Origin: Streptantibioticus ferralitis
Lineage (GTDB): Bacteria > Actinomycetota > Actinomycetes > Streptomycetales > Streptomycetaceae
Assembly: GCF_029223525.1 (NCBI RefSeq)
Contig: NZ_JARHTQ010000010.1
Coordinates: 124,001 to 188,000 of the forward strand
Length of the DNA stretch: 64,000 bases
Direction: 5' to 3'
Shown: positions 17,063 through 26,636 of the stretch, one piece after another
How positions within the stretch are numbered: the stretch's first letter is position 1
How the letters are laid out: the number at the start of each line of letters is the position of its first letter
The notes under the pieces: generated by a model
Databases searched by the model: none
Told to the model about the DNA's origin: nothing
Seen by the model: only the letters and a program-made list of their open reading frames with translations
Program-made: the position numbers and the translations under genes

Positions 17063-17851
17063 ATGCCGACGGAAGGCGGTCGGCGACCGAAGCTCGCCGT
17101 GTGGAAGTTCGCCTCCTGCGACGGCTGCCAACTCACCCTGCTCGACTGCGAGGACGAACTACTGGGCATCGCCGAGGAGGTGGAGATCTCCTACTTCCTT
17201 GAGGCATCCAGCGCCACCGATCCAGGCCCCTATGACCTGTCGCTGGTCGATGGGTCGATCACCACCCGGCAGGACGCCGAGCGGATCCAGCACATCCGCT
17301 CGGTCTCCCGGCGGCTGGTGACCATCGGCGCCTGCGCCACCGCCGGAGGCATCCAGGCGCTGCGCAACTACGCCGACGTGGCCGAGTTCCGTGCCGCCGT
17401 CTACGCCAAGCCCGAGTACATCGCCACGCTCGCCACGTCCACGCCGATCAGCGCGCACGTCCCCGTGGACCTGGAGCTGCGCGGCTGCCCCATCGACCGG
17501 GGCCGGCTGGTGGAGGTCATCACCGCCTTCCTCGCCGGGCGCAAGCCGGATGTTCCGGACCACAGCGTGTGCTTCGAGTGCAAACTGCGCGGCACCCCCT
17601 GTGTGATCGTGGCGCACGGCACGCCCTGCCTCGGCCCTGTCACACACGCCGGATGCGGCGCGCTCTGCCCCGCCTACGGACGGGGCTGCTACGGCTGCTT
17701 CGGCCCGTCCAACTCCATCAACTTCTCCGCGTTCATCCCTCTGTTGCGGCGCGATGGCATGGACACCCTTGATGTGGTGAGGGTGTTGCGCACCTTCAAC
17801 ACCGCCGCGCCGGAGTTCGACGCTGCCTCCCGAGAGGAAGCGCGACGGTGA
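17063..17851 (+). CDS. hydD: NiFe hydrogenase small subunit
   Basis: A 262-residue small subunit without a Tat signal peptide, so the enzyme is cytoplasmic. The proximal cluster motif [15 protein letters not shown] (Cys19, Cys22) is at the N-terminus. Further ligands lie in [32 protein letters not shown] and [13 protein letters not shown], enough cysteines for up to three 4Fe-4S clusters. This fits group 3b/3d-like small subunits. It starts one base after the gamma-subunit stop and ends overlapping the large-subunit GTG. It sits at the enzyme core and wires the NiFe site to the beta/gamma diaphorase. Confidence 0.92.
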   Translation: MPTEGGRRPKLAVWKFASCDGCQLTLLDCEDELLGIAEEVEISYFLEASSATDPGPYDLSLVDGSITTRQDAERIQHIRSVSRRLVTIGACATAGGIQALRNYADVAEFRAAVYAKPEYIATLATSTPISAHVPVDLELRGCPIDRGRLVEVITAFLAGRKPDVPDHSVCFECKLRGTPCVIVAHGTPCLGPVTHAGCGALCPAYGRGCYGCFGPSNSINFSAFIPLLRRDGMDTLDVVRVLRTFNTAAPEFDAASREEARR

Positions 17852-19254
17852 ACGGCGGCAAGTCGAGGGAGTTGAAGCTCGGGGCCCTGGGCCGGGTGGA
17901 GGGAGAGGGCGCACTGCACCTGTGCGTGCACAATGGTGAGGTCACCGAGGCCCGGCTGAAGATCTACGAACCGCCGCGCTTCTTCGAGGCCTTCCTTCGC
18001 GGGCGCGCCCACACCGAGCCCCCGGACATCACCTCCCGGGTGTGCGGGATCTGCCCGGTGGCCTACCAGCTGAGCGCCTGCCGCGCCGTGGAGGACGCCT
18101 GCGGGACCGTGATCGACGGCCGGTTGGCGGCGCTGCGGCGGCTGCTGTACTGCGGCGAGTGGATCGAGAGCCAGACCCTGCACATCCACCTGCTGCACGC
18201 GCCCGACTTCTTCGGTTGCGACAGTGTCATCGAGCTGGCCAGGATCCAGCGCGCCGAGGTGGAACGCGGCCTGCGGCTCAAGCAGTCTGGAAACGCCATC
18301 GTGGAGTTGCTGGGCGGCCGGTCGATCCATCCCATCAACATTCGCGTCGGCGGCTTCCACCGTGTCCCCACCAGGGCTGAACTCCGGTCGCTCGCCGAGC
18401 GGTTGCGCCGGGAGCGGGACGCCGCGGTGGACATGGTGCGCTGGGTGTCGGGTTTCGACTTCCCTGACGCGGGGTGCGATCACGAACTGCTCGCCCTGGC
18501 CGAACCCGGCAGCTACGCCATCGAGTCCGGCACCCCGACCGCCATGGACGCTCCGAGCACTGCCGGGCTGCCGGCCGACGCCGACCGCGCACTGCCGACC
18601 AGGGCCTTCGACGTCCACACCTTCGGCGACCACGTCGTCGAGCGCCAGGTGCCGTACTCCACCGCACTCCACTCCGTACTGGACGGACGCCGCCACCTGA
18701 CCGGCTCACTGGCCCGTTACGCCATCAGCGGCCGGTGGCTCTCCCCCATCGCCCTGGAAGCCGCCAGGGACGCCGGACTCGGTGACCCACGGCAGGGCAC
18801 GGTGTGCCGCAACCCGTTCCGCAGCATCATCGTCCGAGCAGTCGAGGTGCTGTACGCCATCGACGAGGCGCTGCGCATCATCGACACCTACGAACCCCCG
18901 GCGCACCCGGCGGTGAAGGTTCCGCCGCGCGCCGGTACCGGCCACGGGGCGACGGAAGCGCCACGCGGTCTGCTCTACCACCGCTACACCCTCGACGCGA
19001 AGGGCACCGTCACCGGCGCCAACCTGGTTCCGCCGACCGCCCAGAACCAGGGCGCGATCGAGGAGGACCTGCGCCGCACGGTGCGGGAACGGCTGCGCGA
19101 CGGTGAGCCCACCGACGCCGAACTGACCGCCCTGTGCGAACGAGTCATCCGCAACCACGACCCGTGCATCTCCTGTTCGGCCCACTTCCTCGATCTGAGG
19201 GTGCACCGGCCACATTCGGCGGCACGTGAGGGCAACCCGCCCACGGGAGCCTGA
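17848..19254 (+). CDS. hydA: NiFe hydrogenase large (catalytic) subunit
   Basis: A 468-residue catalytic subunit. The N-terminal nickel motif RVCGIC is at 64-69, followed by [15 protein letters not shown], and the C-terminal nickel motif DPCISCSAH is at 438-446. All four cysteine ligands are present. A 22-residue tail after His446 (ending NPPTGA) should be removed by a maturation endopeptidase; none is encoded nearby. The GTG start overlaps the small-subunit stop (GTGA). The overall pattern fits group 3b bidirectional NADP-linked hydrogenases. In a soil actinomycete such an enzyme could recycle H2 or vent electrons during hypoxia, in line with the surrounding stress genes. Confidence 0.93.
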   Translation: MNGGKSRELKLGALGRVEGEGALHLCVHNGEVTEARLKIYEPPRFFEAFLRGRAHTEPPDITSRVCGICPVAYQLSACRAVEDACGTVIDGRLAALRRLLYCGEWIESQTLHIHLLHAPDFFGCDSVIELARIQRAEVERGLRLKQSGNAIVELLGGRSIHPINIRVGGFHRVPTRAELRSLAERLRRERDAAVDMVRWVSGFDFPDAGCDHELLALAEPGSYAIESGTPTAMDAPSTAGLPADADRALPTRAFDVHTFGDHVVERQVPYSTALHSVLDGRRHLTGSLARYAISGRWLSPIALEAARDAGLGDPRQGTVCRNPFRSIIVRAVEVLYAIDEALRIIDTYEPPAHPAVKVPPRAGTGHGATEAPRGLLYHRYTLDAKGTVTGANLVPPTAQNQGAIEEDLRRTVRERLRDGEPTDAELTALCERVIRNHDPCISCSAHFLDLRVHRPHSAAREGNPPTGA

Positions 19255-21875
19255 TGAGGAGTCAGCACGAGACGTGGGTGCGGCCCCCTGGAGTGAACCC
19301 CGAAGAGGCGGCGGACCTGCTCCTGCGGGACCTGCGCAGTTCGTCCGCCGGGCTGTCGAGCGCCGAGGCCCGGCGACGCCTGTCGCAGTACGGGCCGAAC
19401 GAGTTGCGGCGACGTGGCGGGGTGCGTTGGCCGAGCGAGTTGGCGCGGCAGTTCACCCACCCCCTGGCGCTGTTGCTGTGGCTCGCCGCCGCGTTGCTCA
19501 TCATCGTCGGTTCTCTGGTCGTCGCGGCAGCGGTCGTGCTGATCATCGTGTTGAACGCGGCCTTCGCGTTTATCCAGGAAGTCCACGCGGAGCGTGCGGT
19601 GGAGGCGCTCGCCGAGTACATCCCGCAACGCGCCAAAGCCCTGCGCGACGGTTCGCCACGGGAGATCGACGCGGCCGAACTGGTGCCAGGTGACATCGCG
19701 GTCATCGAGGAGGGCGACCGCATCGCGGCGGACATCCGCCTGCTCGCCGGTGCCATTGAAGCCGATATGTCGGCGTTGACTTTCGCCACGGGGATGAGCA
19801 CCGAGCTCGGACGGATCGCGGCACTGTCGGAGCGGGTCAAGCAGGAGCCGAGTCCGCTGGAACGCCAGGTCCGCCGGGTGGCCTGGCTGATCGCCGCAGT
19901 CTCGGTGGCGCTGGCGCTGGCGTTCATCCCGGTGGCCACCTTCGGTGTGCATCTGTCTCTGATCAACTCGCTGGTGTTCGCAGCCGGTCTGCTCGCCGGA
20001 ATGGTGCCCGAGGGCCTGCTGCCGGTGATCACCTTGGCGCTGGCGGTGTCCGTGCGGGCGCTCGCCTCCCGGGGCGCACTGGTGAAGCGGCTGAGTGCCG
20101 TGGAGACGCTCGGGTCAACCGACGTCATCTGTACGGACAAGACGGGCACGCTCACCGAGAACCGGATGCGGCCGATCGCAGTGTGGACGGCATCCGGACT
20201 CCACGACCTGGACGGCGGCCCGGACACCACCGCGCTCGGTGAACTCCTGCCCACCATGGCCCGCATCGCGTCGGCCTGCAACAACGCGAGGCTGGAACCC
20301 GGCGCGGAGCCGAGTGGCGATCCGACCGAAGTGGCCGTCCTCCTCGCGGCCCGTGCTCTGGGAGCCGAAACGGACGCGGCCCACCGAGAGGCCAAGCGCC
20401 GTTGGCAGTTCCATTTCGACCCCGAACTGAAGCTGATGTCCACCATTGACCAGGACGGCGACCGACTCGTGGTCCACACCAAAGGAGCGCCGGAGGCACT
20501 GCTTCCGCACTGCACGACGCTCCTTGACCCCCAGGGCGGCCAGGTGCCGCTGGACACCGCCCACCACGACCTGATCACCACTCAGGTGAACGCTTTCGCC
20601 ACCAACGGCCTACGAGTCCTCGCCCTGGCCGAGCGCCCACTGCCCGCTGGAATCAGGCCGCCGCACCGGCGTGGCGACGCCGAGCACGAACTGTGCTTCG
20701 TCGGACTGATCGCCATGCTCGACCCACCGCGCCCCCAGGTCGCCGAGGCCGTGGCGCGCTGCCGCACGGCGGGTATCCGCATCATCGTCATCACCGGCGA
20801 CCACCCGCTCACCGCCGCCGCGATCGCCCGCCGGGTCGGCATCACCGGTGACAGCCCCACCGTCATCAGCGGCGAACAACTCGACCGGCTGAGCGAGCCG
20901 GAACTGGCCCAACTACTGTCCAGCGCGCCGGACATCATCTTCGCCCGCGCGTCCCCCGAGGCGAAACTGCGCATCGCCGACGCACTGCGTAGCCAAGGAC
21001 ACGTGGTGGCGATGACCGGCGACGGAGTCAACGACGCCCCGGCGCTACGCCGCGCGGACATCGGCGTCGCGATGGGACGTACCGGCACCGACGTGGCCCG
21101 GGAAGCGTCCACCATGGTGCTCACCGACGACAACTTCGCCTCGATCGTCGCGGCAGTGCGGGCCGGGCGGCGCATCTACGACAATGTTCGTAAGTTCATC
21201 ATCTACATCTTCGCCCACGCGACACCCGAGGTCACCCCCTTCCTGGTCTTCGCGCTCGGCGGCGGACGTGTCCCCCTGCCGTTGACGATCCTTCAGCTGC
21301 TCGCCTTCGACGTGGGCAGCGAAACCGCCCCCGCGCTCGCCCTGAGCCGTGACCCCGCCGAGCCCGGCCTCATGCACCGCCCGCCACGGCCCCGCTCCGA
21401 AGGGGTGATCCGCGGCCCGATGCTGGTGCGCGCCTGGCTCTTCCTGGGGGTCTTGGTCAGCGCGCTGCAGATGGCAGGGTACTTCTACGTGCTGACCTCG
21501 GCCGGCTGGCACCCGGGAGCCCCGGTCGGCGAAGGCGCACCCCTGCACCACGCCTATCGGCAGGCGACGACAATGACCTTCCTGGGCATGATCGCCGGTC
21601 AGATCGGTACGGCGTTCGCAGTGCGCACCCAGCGCGCCTCGCTCCGCTCGGTCGGCGTGTTGTCCAACCGCTACCTGCTGTGGGGCATCGCGGCCGAGCT
21701 GCTGTTGGCAGCCGTGTTCGTCTACAGCCCGCCGTTCCAGGCCCTGCTGGGCACCGCCGCCCTCCCGGTGGGCGACCTGCTCCTGCTGCTGCCCTACCCT
21801 TTCGTCGTCTGGGGCGCCGACGAGTTGCGCCGCTACGTGATCCGTCGGCGGAGCACGACGCCCGCCCGCGACTGA
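19254..21875 (+). CDS. cation P-type ATPase with an internal deletion in the actuator domain
   Basis: An 873-residue P2-like ATPase. Present are an N-terminal cation-ATPase domain (about 13-75), M1/M2 ([20 protein letters not shown]), the phosphorylation site [11 protein letters not shown] (Asp295), the nucleotide-binding Lys in [19 protein letters not shown], the hinge [11 protein letters not shown] and the C-terminal membrane helices. The actuator domain is broken. [11 protein letters not shown] (to residue 176) runs straight into [11 protein letters not shown] (from 177), skipping the roughly 50 residues that normally carry the TGES dephosphorylation loop. The frame is kept. It should phosphorylate but not turn over normally. 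The gene starts on the last base of the hydrogenase large-subunit stop (TGATG). The transported ion is unknown. Confidence 0.88.
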   Translation: MRSQHETWVRPPGVNPEEAADLLLRDLRSSSAGLSSAEARRRLSQYGPNELRRRGGVRWPSELARQFTHPLALLLWLAAALLIIVGSLVVAAAVVLIIVLNAAFAFIQEVHAERAVEALAEYIPQRAKALRDGSPREIDAAELVPGDIAVIEEGDRIAADIRLLAGAIEADMSALTFATGMSTELGRIAALSERVKQEPSPLERQVRRVAWLIAAVSVALALAFIPVATFGVHLSLINSLVFAAGLLAGMVPEGLLPVITLALAVSVRALASRGALVKRLSAVETLGSTDVICTDKTGTLTENRMRPIAVWTASGLHDLDGGPDTTALGELLPTMARIASACNNARLEPGAEPSGDPTEVAVLLAARALGAETDAAHREAKRRWQFHFDPELKLMSTIDQDGDRLVVHTKGAPEALLPHCTTLLDPQGGQVPLDTAHHDLITTQVNAFATNGLRVLALAERPLPAGIRPPHRRGDAEHELCFVGLIAMLDPPRPQVAEAVARCRTAGIRIIVITGDHPLTAAAIARRVGITGDSPTVISGEQLDRLSEPELAQLLSSAPDIIFARASPEAKLRIADALRSQGHVVAMTGDGVNDAPALRRADIGVAMGRTGTDVAREASTMVLTDDNFASIVAAVRAGRRIYDNVRKFIIYIFAHATPEVTPFLVFALGGGRVPLPLTILQLLAFDVGSETAPALALSRDPAEPGLMHRPPRPRSEGVIRGPMLVRAWLFLGVLVSALQMAGYFYVLTSAGWHPGAPVGEGAPLHHAYRQATTMTFLGMIAGQIGTAFAVRTQRASLRSVGVLSNRYLLWGIAAELLLAAVFVYSPPFQALLGTAALPVGDLLLLLPYPFVVWGADELRRYVIRRRSTTPARD

Positions 21876-21885
21876 GGAGTGCGTC

Positions 21886-23151
21886 ATGTCGGAGCGGTCG
21901 GTCCCGGCGGGCTCGCCCGAGCTCGGGCGGCGGCTGGGCGTGTTCGACGCCGTGGTGATCGGCCTGGGGTCGATGATCGGTGCCGGAATCTTCGCCGCGC
22001 TCGCGCCCGCGGCCGGTGCGGCCGGTTCCGGGCTGTTGCTCGGCCTGTTGGTGGCCGCGGTGGTGGCGTACTGCAACGCGACCTCCTCGGCTCGGCTCGC
22101 CGCCCGCTACCCGGCGTCCGGTGGCACGTACGTGTACGGACGCGAACGTCTGGGCGATCTGTGGGGGTATCTCGCCGGGTGGGGCTTCGTCGTCGGGAAG
22201 ACGGCGTCCTGCGCGGCGATGGCCCTGACGGTGGGCGGATACATGTGGCCTGCCCAGGCGCACGCGGTGGCGGTGGCCGCGGTGGTGGCGCTGGCCGCGG
22301 TGAACTACGCCGGGGTGCAGAAGGCGGCGTGGCTGACCCGGGCGATCGTCGCTGTCGTCGTGTTGGTGCTGGCGGCCGTGGTCGTCGGCTGCCTCTCCTC
22401 GGGCGCGGCGGACACAGCGCGGCTCGACGTCAGGGCGGATGCCACCTTCGGCGGGGTGCTACAGGCGGCGGGCCTGCTGTTCTTCGCGTTCGCGGGTTAC
22501 GCGCGGATCGCGACGCTCGGTGAGGAGGTGCGGGACCCGCGGCGCACCATCCCCCGTGCGATTCCCACCGCGTTGGGCATCACCCTGGTCGTCTACGCGG
22601 CCGTCTCGGTCGCGGCCCTGGCCGTACTGGGGCCGACGGGACTGGCCGGCGCGGCGGCACCGTTGGCCGACGCGGTGCGTGCCGCCGGTCTGCCGGGGCT
22701 GGCTCCCGTGGTGCGGGTGGGTGCGGCGGTCGCCGCGCTGGGTTCGCTGCTGGCGCTCATCCTGGGTGTCTCGCGCACCACCCTGGCGATGGCGCGCGAC
22801 CGTCACCTCCCGCACGCGCTGGCCGCCGTGCATCCGCGCTTCCACGTGCCGCACCGCGCCGAGTTGGCCGTCGGCGGCGTGGTCGCGGTCATCGCTGCCT
22901 TCGCAGACATCCGGGGGGTCATCGGGTTCTCATCGTTCGGTGTGCTCGTCTACTACGCCATCGCCAACGCCGCCGCGTGGACCCTCGCGCCTGGCGAAGG
23001 CCGCCCGCCGCGGATCGTGCCGCTCGTCGGACTGGTGGGTTGCACCGCGCTGGCGTTCGCGCTGCCTGTCGTCTCGGTGCTTTCCGGCGCCGCGGTCCTG
23101 GCGGCTGGAGCGCTCCTGTACGCGGTGCGTCGGGCCATGCGACGCGGCTGA
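21886..23151 (+). CDS. APC-family amino acid permease
   Basis: A 421-residue integral membrane protein with about 11-12 helices. The opening LGVFDAVVIGLGSMIGAGIF is the unwound TM1 substrate-binding signature of the amino acid-polyamine-organocation family. It is followed by SARLAARYPASGGTYVYGRE and, near the middle, FAFAGYARIATLGEEVRDP, also typical. It is shorter than canonical APC proteins by the last helices. It starts 11 bp after the P-type ATPase and is the last gene of the hydrogenase operon. Import of an amino acid or amine for energy or pH homeostasis under stress is a reasonable guess; the substrate is not readable. Confidence 0.87.
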   Translation: MSERSVPAGSPELGRRLGVFDAVVIGLGSMIGAGIFAALAPAAGAAGSGLLLGLLVAAVVAYCNATSSARLAARYPASGGTYVYGRERLGDLWGYLAGWGFVVGKTASCAAMALTVGGYMWPAQAHAVAVAAVVALAAVNYAGVQKAAWLTRAIVAVVVLVLAAVVVGCLSSGAADTARLDVRADATFGGVLQAAGLLFFAFAGYARIATLGEEVRDPRRTIPRAIPTALGITLVVYAAVSVAALAVLGPTGLAGAAAPLADAVRAAGLPGLAPVVRVGAAVAALGSLLALILGVSRTTLAMARDRHLPHALAAVHPRFHVPHRAELAVGGVVAVIAAFADIRGVIGFSSFGVLVYYAIANAAAWTLAPGEGRPPRIVPLVGLVGCTALAFALPVVSVLSGAAVLAAGALLYAVRRAMRRG

Positions 23152-23154
23152 GGC

Positions 23155-25848
23155 TCAGCGCAGCCTACGCAGATACGGGTCCTGCATGTGGCGGGGCAGC
23201 AACCGGATGCGGGCGTCGAGCGTCAGGACGCCGTCGGGGCGGGCAACCACGGGGTTGAGGTCGGCCTCGGCGAGTTCGGGCAGGTCGCACGCCATCCGCG
23301 ACAACCGCACCAAGAGCTGCTCCAGACCCTCCAGGTCCACCGGCTCGCCACCCCGGTGACCGAACAGCAGTGGTGCGCAGCGTGGGGCACGGATCAGCGC
23401 GTGGACGTCACGATCCGTCAGCGGCGCGAGTCGCGCGGCGTGGTCGGCGAGCACATCGGTAGCGGTACCGCCGAGACCGAACAGCACCAGCGGGCCGAAC
23501 ACCGAGTCCTGCACGATCCCCGCCACCAGTTCCACGCCCCGTGGTGCCATCGGCTGCACCACCACGCCGGTCATCAAGTCCCCGAAGCGCGCCGCGAGTT
23601 CGCTGTAAGCCCGGCGTACCGCAGCCTCGCCGCCCAGGTCTAGGGCGATCGCGCCATGATCGCTCTTGTGCTGCAGGCCGGGCCAATGGGCCTTGAGCGC
23701 CACAAGTCCGTTGGGACCGGCCAGGAGCGCGGCAGCCCTGGCCGTCTCCCCCTCGCTCTCCGCCCAACTCCAAGGCGACTGCCGAATGCAGTAGTACGAA
23801 AGGAGCTCAGCGCACTGGCGCGGATGCAGCCAGCCACCGTCCGGGCGCTCCGCGAGGTAGCCGTCCACCAGCGACGTCGCGCCATCGGAATCGATGCCGG
23901 ACAGTTCCGGAACCGTGCCCGGTGGCTCGGCGAGCCACTCGGCACGGGTCACCGCATGCGCCAACGCGCAGGCCGCGGATGTGGCATCGGCGTAGGCGGG
24001 CACGGACCCATCGTCCTCGGCACGCAGCAGGCGTACGGTTTCCGCCTGGTCGAGCAGGACCGCCGCCACCGGCCGGGAGCGGCGCCCGGTGAGCGCCAAG
24101 CGGGGGTCATCACCCGTCACTCTGACCAGCGCCGTGGGAACCAGCACCACCAGCACCGCGTCAACGCCATCGTGGGTGGTAAGCCGGTCCACACAGGACC
24201 GCAGTGCGGCGGCCCCCACAACCGCCGTGGCGTCGACCGGGTTCCCGGCACAGGCTCCGTCGGGCAGATCGGCCAGGAGGCCGGCGGCCAACCTGGCGGG
24301 GAGTTCGGGGACCTTCAGCCCCGCCTCGACACAGGCGTCGGCGGCGAGCACCCCCGCACCGGCCGCGTTGGCCACCACGGCCACCGACCCGCCGGTGGGC
24401 AGCGGTTGGGAGTGCAACAGAGCCGCCGCGTCGAGGAGTTCGGCGATGGTGCGGGTGGCGGTGATACCTGCCTGCGAGAACAGGGCACCCCGCGTCATGG
24501 TGGGCGTGGCCGCCGCGGCCGTGTGCGCGGCGGCTGCACGGCGGCCAGCGGCGGAGCGCCCCGCGTCGACCGTAAGCACCGGCATGCGCCGGGCCACCCG
24601 CCGGGCCGTACGGGAGAAGGCCCGCGGATTGCCGAAGGACTCCAGGTGCAGCAGGGCCAGTTCGCTGCGGCCGTCGCCCTCCCACCAACACAGCAGGTCG
24701 TTGCTGGAGACGTCCAGCTTGTCGCCGAGCGAGACGAAGGACGAGACTCCGATACCGAGCCGCGACAGCCCGTCGAGCAGCGCCATGCCGACCCCGCCCG
24801 ACTGCACCCCGACCCCGGCACCGCCCGGCAGCGGTCGGTGGGCGGCGAACGTCGCGTCCAACGCCACCGCCGCTTCGGTGTTGGCCAGGCCCAGGCAGTT
24901 CGGACCCACCAACCGCATGCCATGGCGGCGGCAGACATCCAGCAGCGTCGACGCTCCCTCGGCATCGAACCCCGAGGCCAACACCACCAGCGCGCGGACG
25001 CCCCTAAGACCGCACTGCTCGGCCACCTCCGGCACGGCCCCCACTGGCACCGCGATCACCGCCAGGTCCGGTGGATACGGTAGGTCGCTCACCGACGGGT
25101 AGACGGGCGTGTGCGCGATGGCATGTGCGTGCGGATTCACCGCGCATACGCGCCCGTTGAAGTGTCCGTCGCGGATGTTACGCAGCACCGCCCGGCCGAC
25201 CGAAGTGGGTTTGGTGCCCGCACCGACGACAACCACGGAGCCTGGTCGCAGCAGCGGCAGCAGGCTCGCACGGTCCGCGCTCGCAGCACGAACGTCAACC
25301 GCGGAAAGATACGTCTCGTCCTCGTCCAACCGTATGCTGCACCGTACTTCGGGCCCCTCGAAGTGACGGGAAACGCGCAGACCCAGGTCCGCGAAGACCT
25401 TCAGCACCGCCGCGTTTTGGGCGAGCGCGTCAGCGATGAACGTCGTGATCCCGGCCTCGCGGGCAGCGTGCACCAAGTGCTCCAGCAGCAGTGTGCCCAC
25501 ACCTCGGTGGTGCCAGGCGTCCGCGACCGCCACGGAGATCTCGGCGCTCGTCGATCCGGCGCGCGCATCGTCCACCTCGTACTCCGCGATGCCCACCACC
25601 ACGTCATCGACGACGGCAAGCAGCCCCTGGTAACCGGGTTTGTCGCAGTGAGCGACGCGCTCGGCTGCCCGCTCCGCTGAGCGGCGGCTCACGCCGAAGA
25701 ACCGAAACCGCAGGTTCTCTTCGGACATTCCCTCGTACAGCGACCGCACACCGTCACGATCGTCGGTGCGTGCCGACCGGATCCGCACGGTCGTGCCATC
25801 GGCCAGCAGCGCGTGTACCCCCTCGACGCCCAACGCCGTATTCACCAT
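23155..25848 (-). CDS. GNAT acetyltransferase fused to ADP-forming acyl-CoA synthetase-like protein
   Basis: An 897-residue fusion. An N-terminal GNAT domain (about 18-175; acetyl-CoA loop VADAWHHRGVGTLLLEHLV) is followed by a CoA-binding Rossmann domain (RPGSVVVVGAGTKPTSVGRA), succinyl-CoA-ligase-like domains (MRLVGPNCLGLAN, with a candidate phospho-His in AAAAHTAAAATP) and a C-terminal ATP-grasp part (GLVALKAHWPGLQHKSDHGA). The set matches actinobacterial Pat-type protein lysine acetyltransferases, though here the GNAT leads the chain. Such enzymes acetylate and silence acyl-CoA synthetases. It is convergent with the permease and belongs to the stress island; universal stress and Pat genes co-occur in mycobacteria. 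The catalytic competence of the synthetase half is uncertain. Confidence 0.87.
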   Translation of the reverse strand: MVNTALGVEGVHALLADGTTVRIRSARTDDRDGVRSLYEGMSEENLRFRFFGVSRRSAERAAERVAHCDKPGYQGLLAVVDDVVVGIAEYEVDDARAGSTSAEISVAVADAWHHRGVGTLLLEHLVHAAREAGITTFIADALAQNAAVLKVFADLGLRVSRHFEGPEVRCSIRLDEDETYLSAVDVRAASADRASLLPLLRPGSVVVVGAGTKPTSVGRAVLRNIRDGHFNGRVCAVNPHAHAIAHTPVYPSVSDLPYPPDLAVIAVPVGAVPEVAEQCGLRGVRALVVLASGFDAEGASTLLDVCRRHGMRLVGPNCLGLANTEAAVALDATFAAHRPLPGGAGVGVQSGGVGMALLDGLSRLGIGVSSFVSLGDKLDVSSNDLLCWWEGDGRSELALLHLESFGNPRAFSRTARRVARRMPVLTVDAGRSAAGRRAAAAHTAAAATPTMTRGALFSQAGITATRTIAELLDAAALLHSQPLPTGGSVAVVANAAGAGVLAADACVEAGLKVPELPARLAAGLLADLPDGACAGNPVDATAVVGAAALRSCVDRLTTHDGVDAVLVVLVPTALVRVTGDDPRLALTGRRSRPVAAVLLDQAETVRLLRAEDDGSVPAYADATSAACALAHAVTRAEWLAEPPGTVPELSGIDSDGATSLVDGYLAERPDGGWLHPRQCAELLSYYCIRQSPWSWAESEGETARAAALLAGPNGLVALKAHWPGLQHKSDHGAIALDLGGEAAVRRAYSELAARFGDLMTGVVVQPMAPRGVELVAGIVQDSVFGPLVLFGLGGTATDVLADHAARLAPLTDRDVHALIRAPRCAPLLFGHRGGEPVDLEGLEQLLVRLSRMACDLPELAEADLNPVVARPDGVLTLDARIRLLPRHMQDPYLRRLR

Positions 25849-26020
25849 CCTGACCTCTTTTCCTGGCCTGGCTCTTACACGATCCAGCAGCAGCCAGCAG
25901 CAGCCAGAAGAGTCGCTGGTCCGAACGGGGGCGGACGCGGGCCACCCAGCTCAGCCCTGCGGAATGTGAGGTGGTCGCGGAGTGGCCGGTTGGTCGCCCC
26001 CCGCACCCGCTCGGCCTGCG

Positions 26021-26506
26021 TCAGGTGTCCGCCTTTCCGGGCTGGGAGATCTCGATGTGCCGTGGCTTTGCGGCCTGCGCCTTGGGGATGGTCACCGTCA
26101 GCAACCCGTCGGCCAGGGTCGCCTCGACCCCCTCGGCCTTCACGTCGGTGGGCAGGAGCACCCGGTACTCGAAGCGACCGGTACGGCGAGTGCCCCGCCG
26201 CAGTACGCCTTCACGCTCGCGCTCCTTGTACTCACCAGTAATGCGCAGCTCCCGCTCGTTGATCTCGACGTCGATGTCCTCCCGCTTGATGCCGGGCAGC
26301 TCCGCCTCGATCACATAGGCGGTGTCGGTCTCGTGCATGTCGGCCAACGGAGCCCAGACCCCGGCAGCAGGCGCGGCCGACTCCAACAGGTGCGTCATAC
26401 GCTCAAACAGGTCGTCGAACTCGGCGGCTATCGGTTCACTCAAGCCCATGGACGGGAACGCCCTCTCCATCAGGCCTCCGTGCCGGTGCCGTACAGGCAT
26501 GGTCAT
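26021..26506 (-). CDS. Hsp20/alpha-crystallin small heat-shock protein
   Basis: A 161-residue small chaperone. The alpha-crystallin domain spans about residues 52-150. It begins with PLADMHETDTAYVIEAELPG and carries IKREDIDVEINERELRITGE and the conserved late strand LADGLLTVTIPKA (the A-x-x-x-G-L-L/V-T motif). A short variable N-terminus and a PRHIEIS tail with an I-x-I-like end complete it. It holds unfolding proteins in oligomers without ATP. It lies 130 bp downstream of the GH65 gene on the same strand. Members of this family are strongly induced in hypoxic mycobacteria. Confidence 0.93.
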   Translation of the reverse strand: MTMPVRHRHGGLMERAFPSMGLSEPIAAEFDDLFERMTHLLESAAPAAGVWAPLADMHETDTAYVIEAELPGIKREDIDVEINERELRITGEYKEREREGVLRRGTRRTGRFEYRVLLPTDVKAEGVEATLADGLLTVTIPKAQAAKPRHIEISQPGKADT

Positions 26507-26636
26507 CGCGGTTCACCTCCGCGAAACTATGGCATTAGGGCGATTCCCATGCTGCTCGCCTCACCCCCGCCGGGCCACTCGTGCGCCGCCCGCCGCGAGG
26601 CGCGGGTTCCCGTCGCGGGGCCACCGCCACGCCGCC

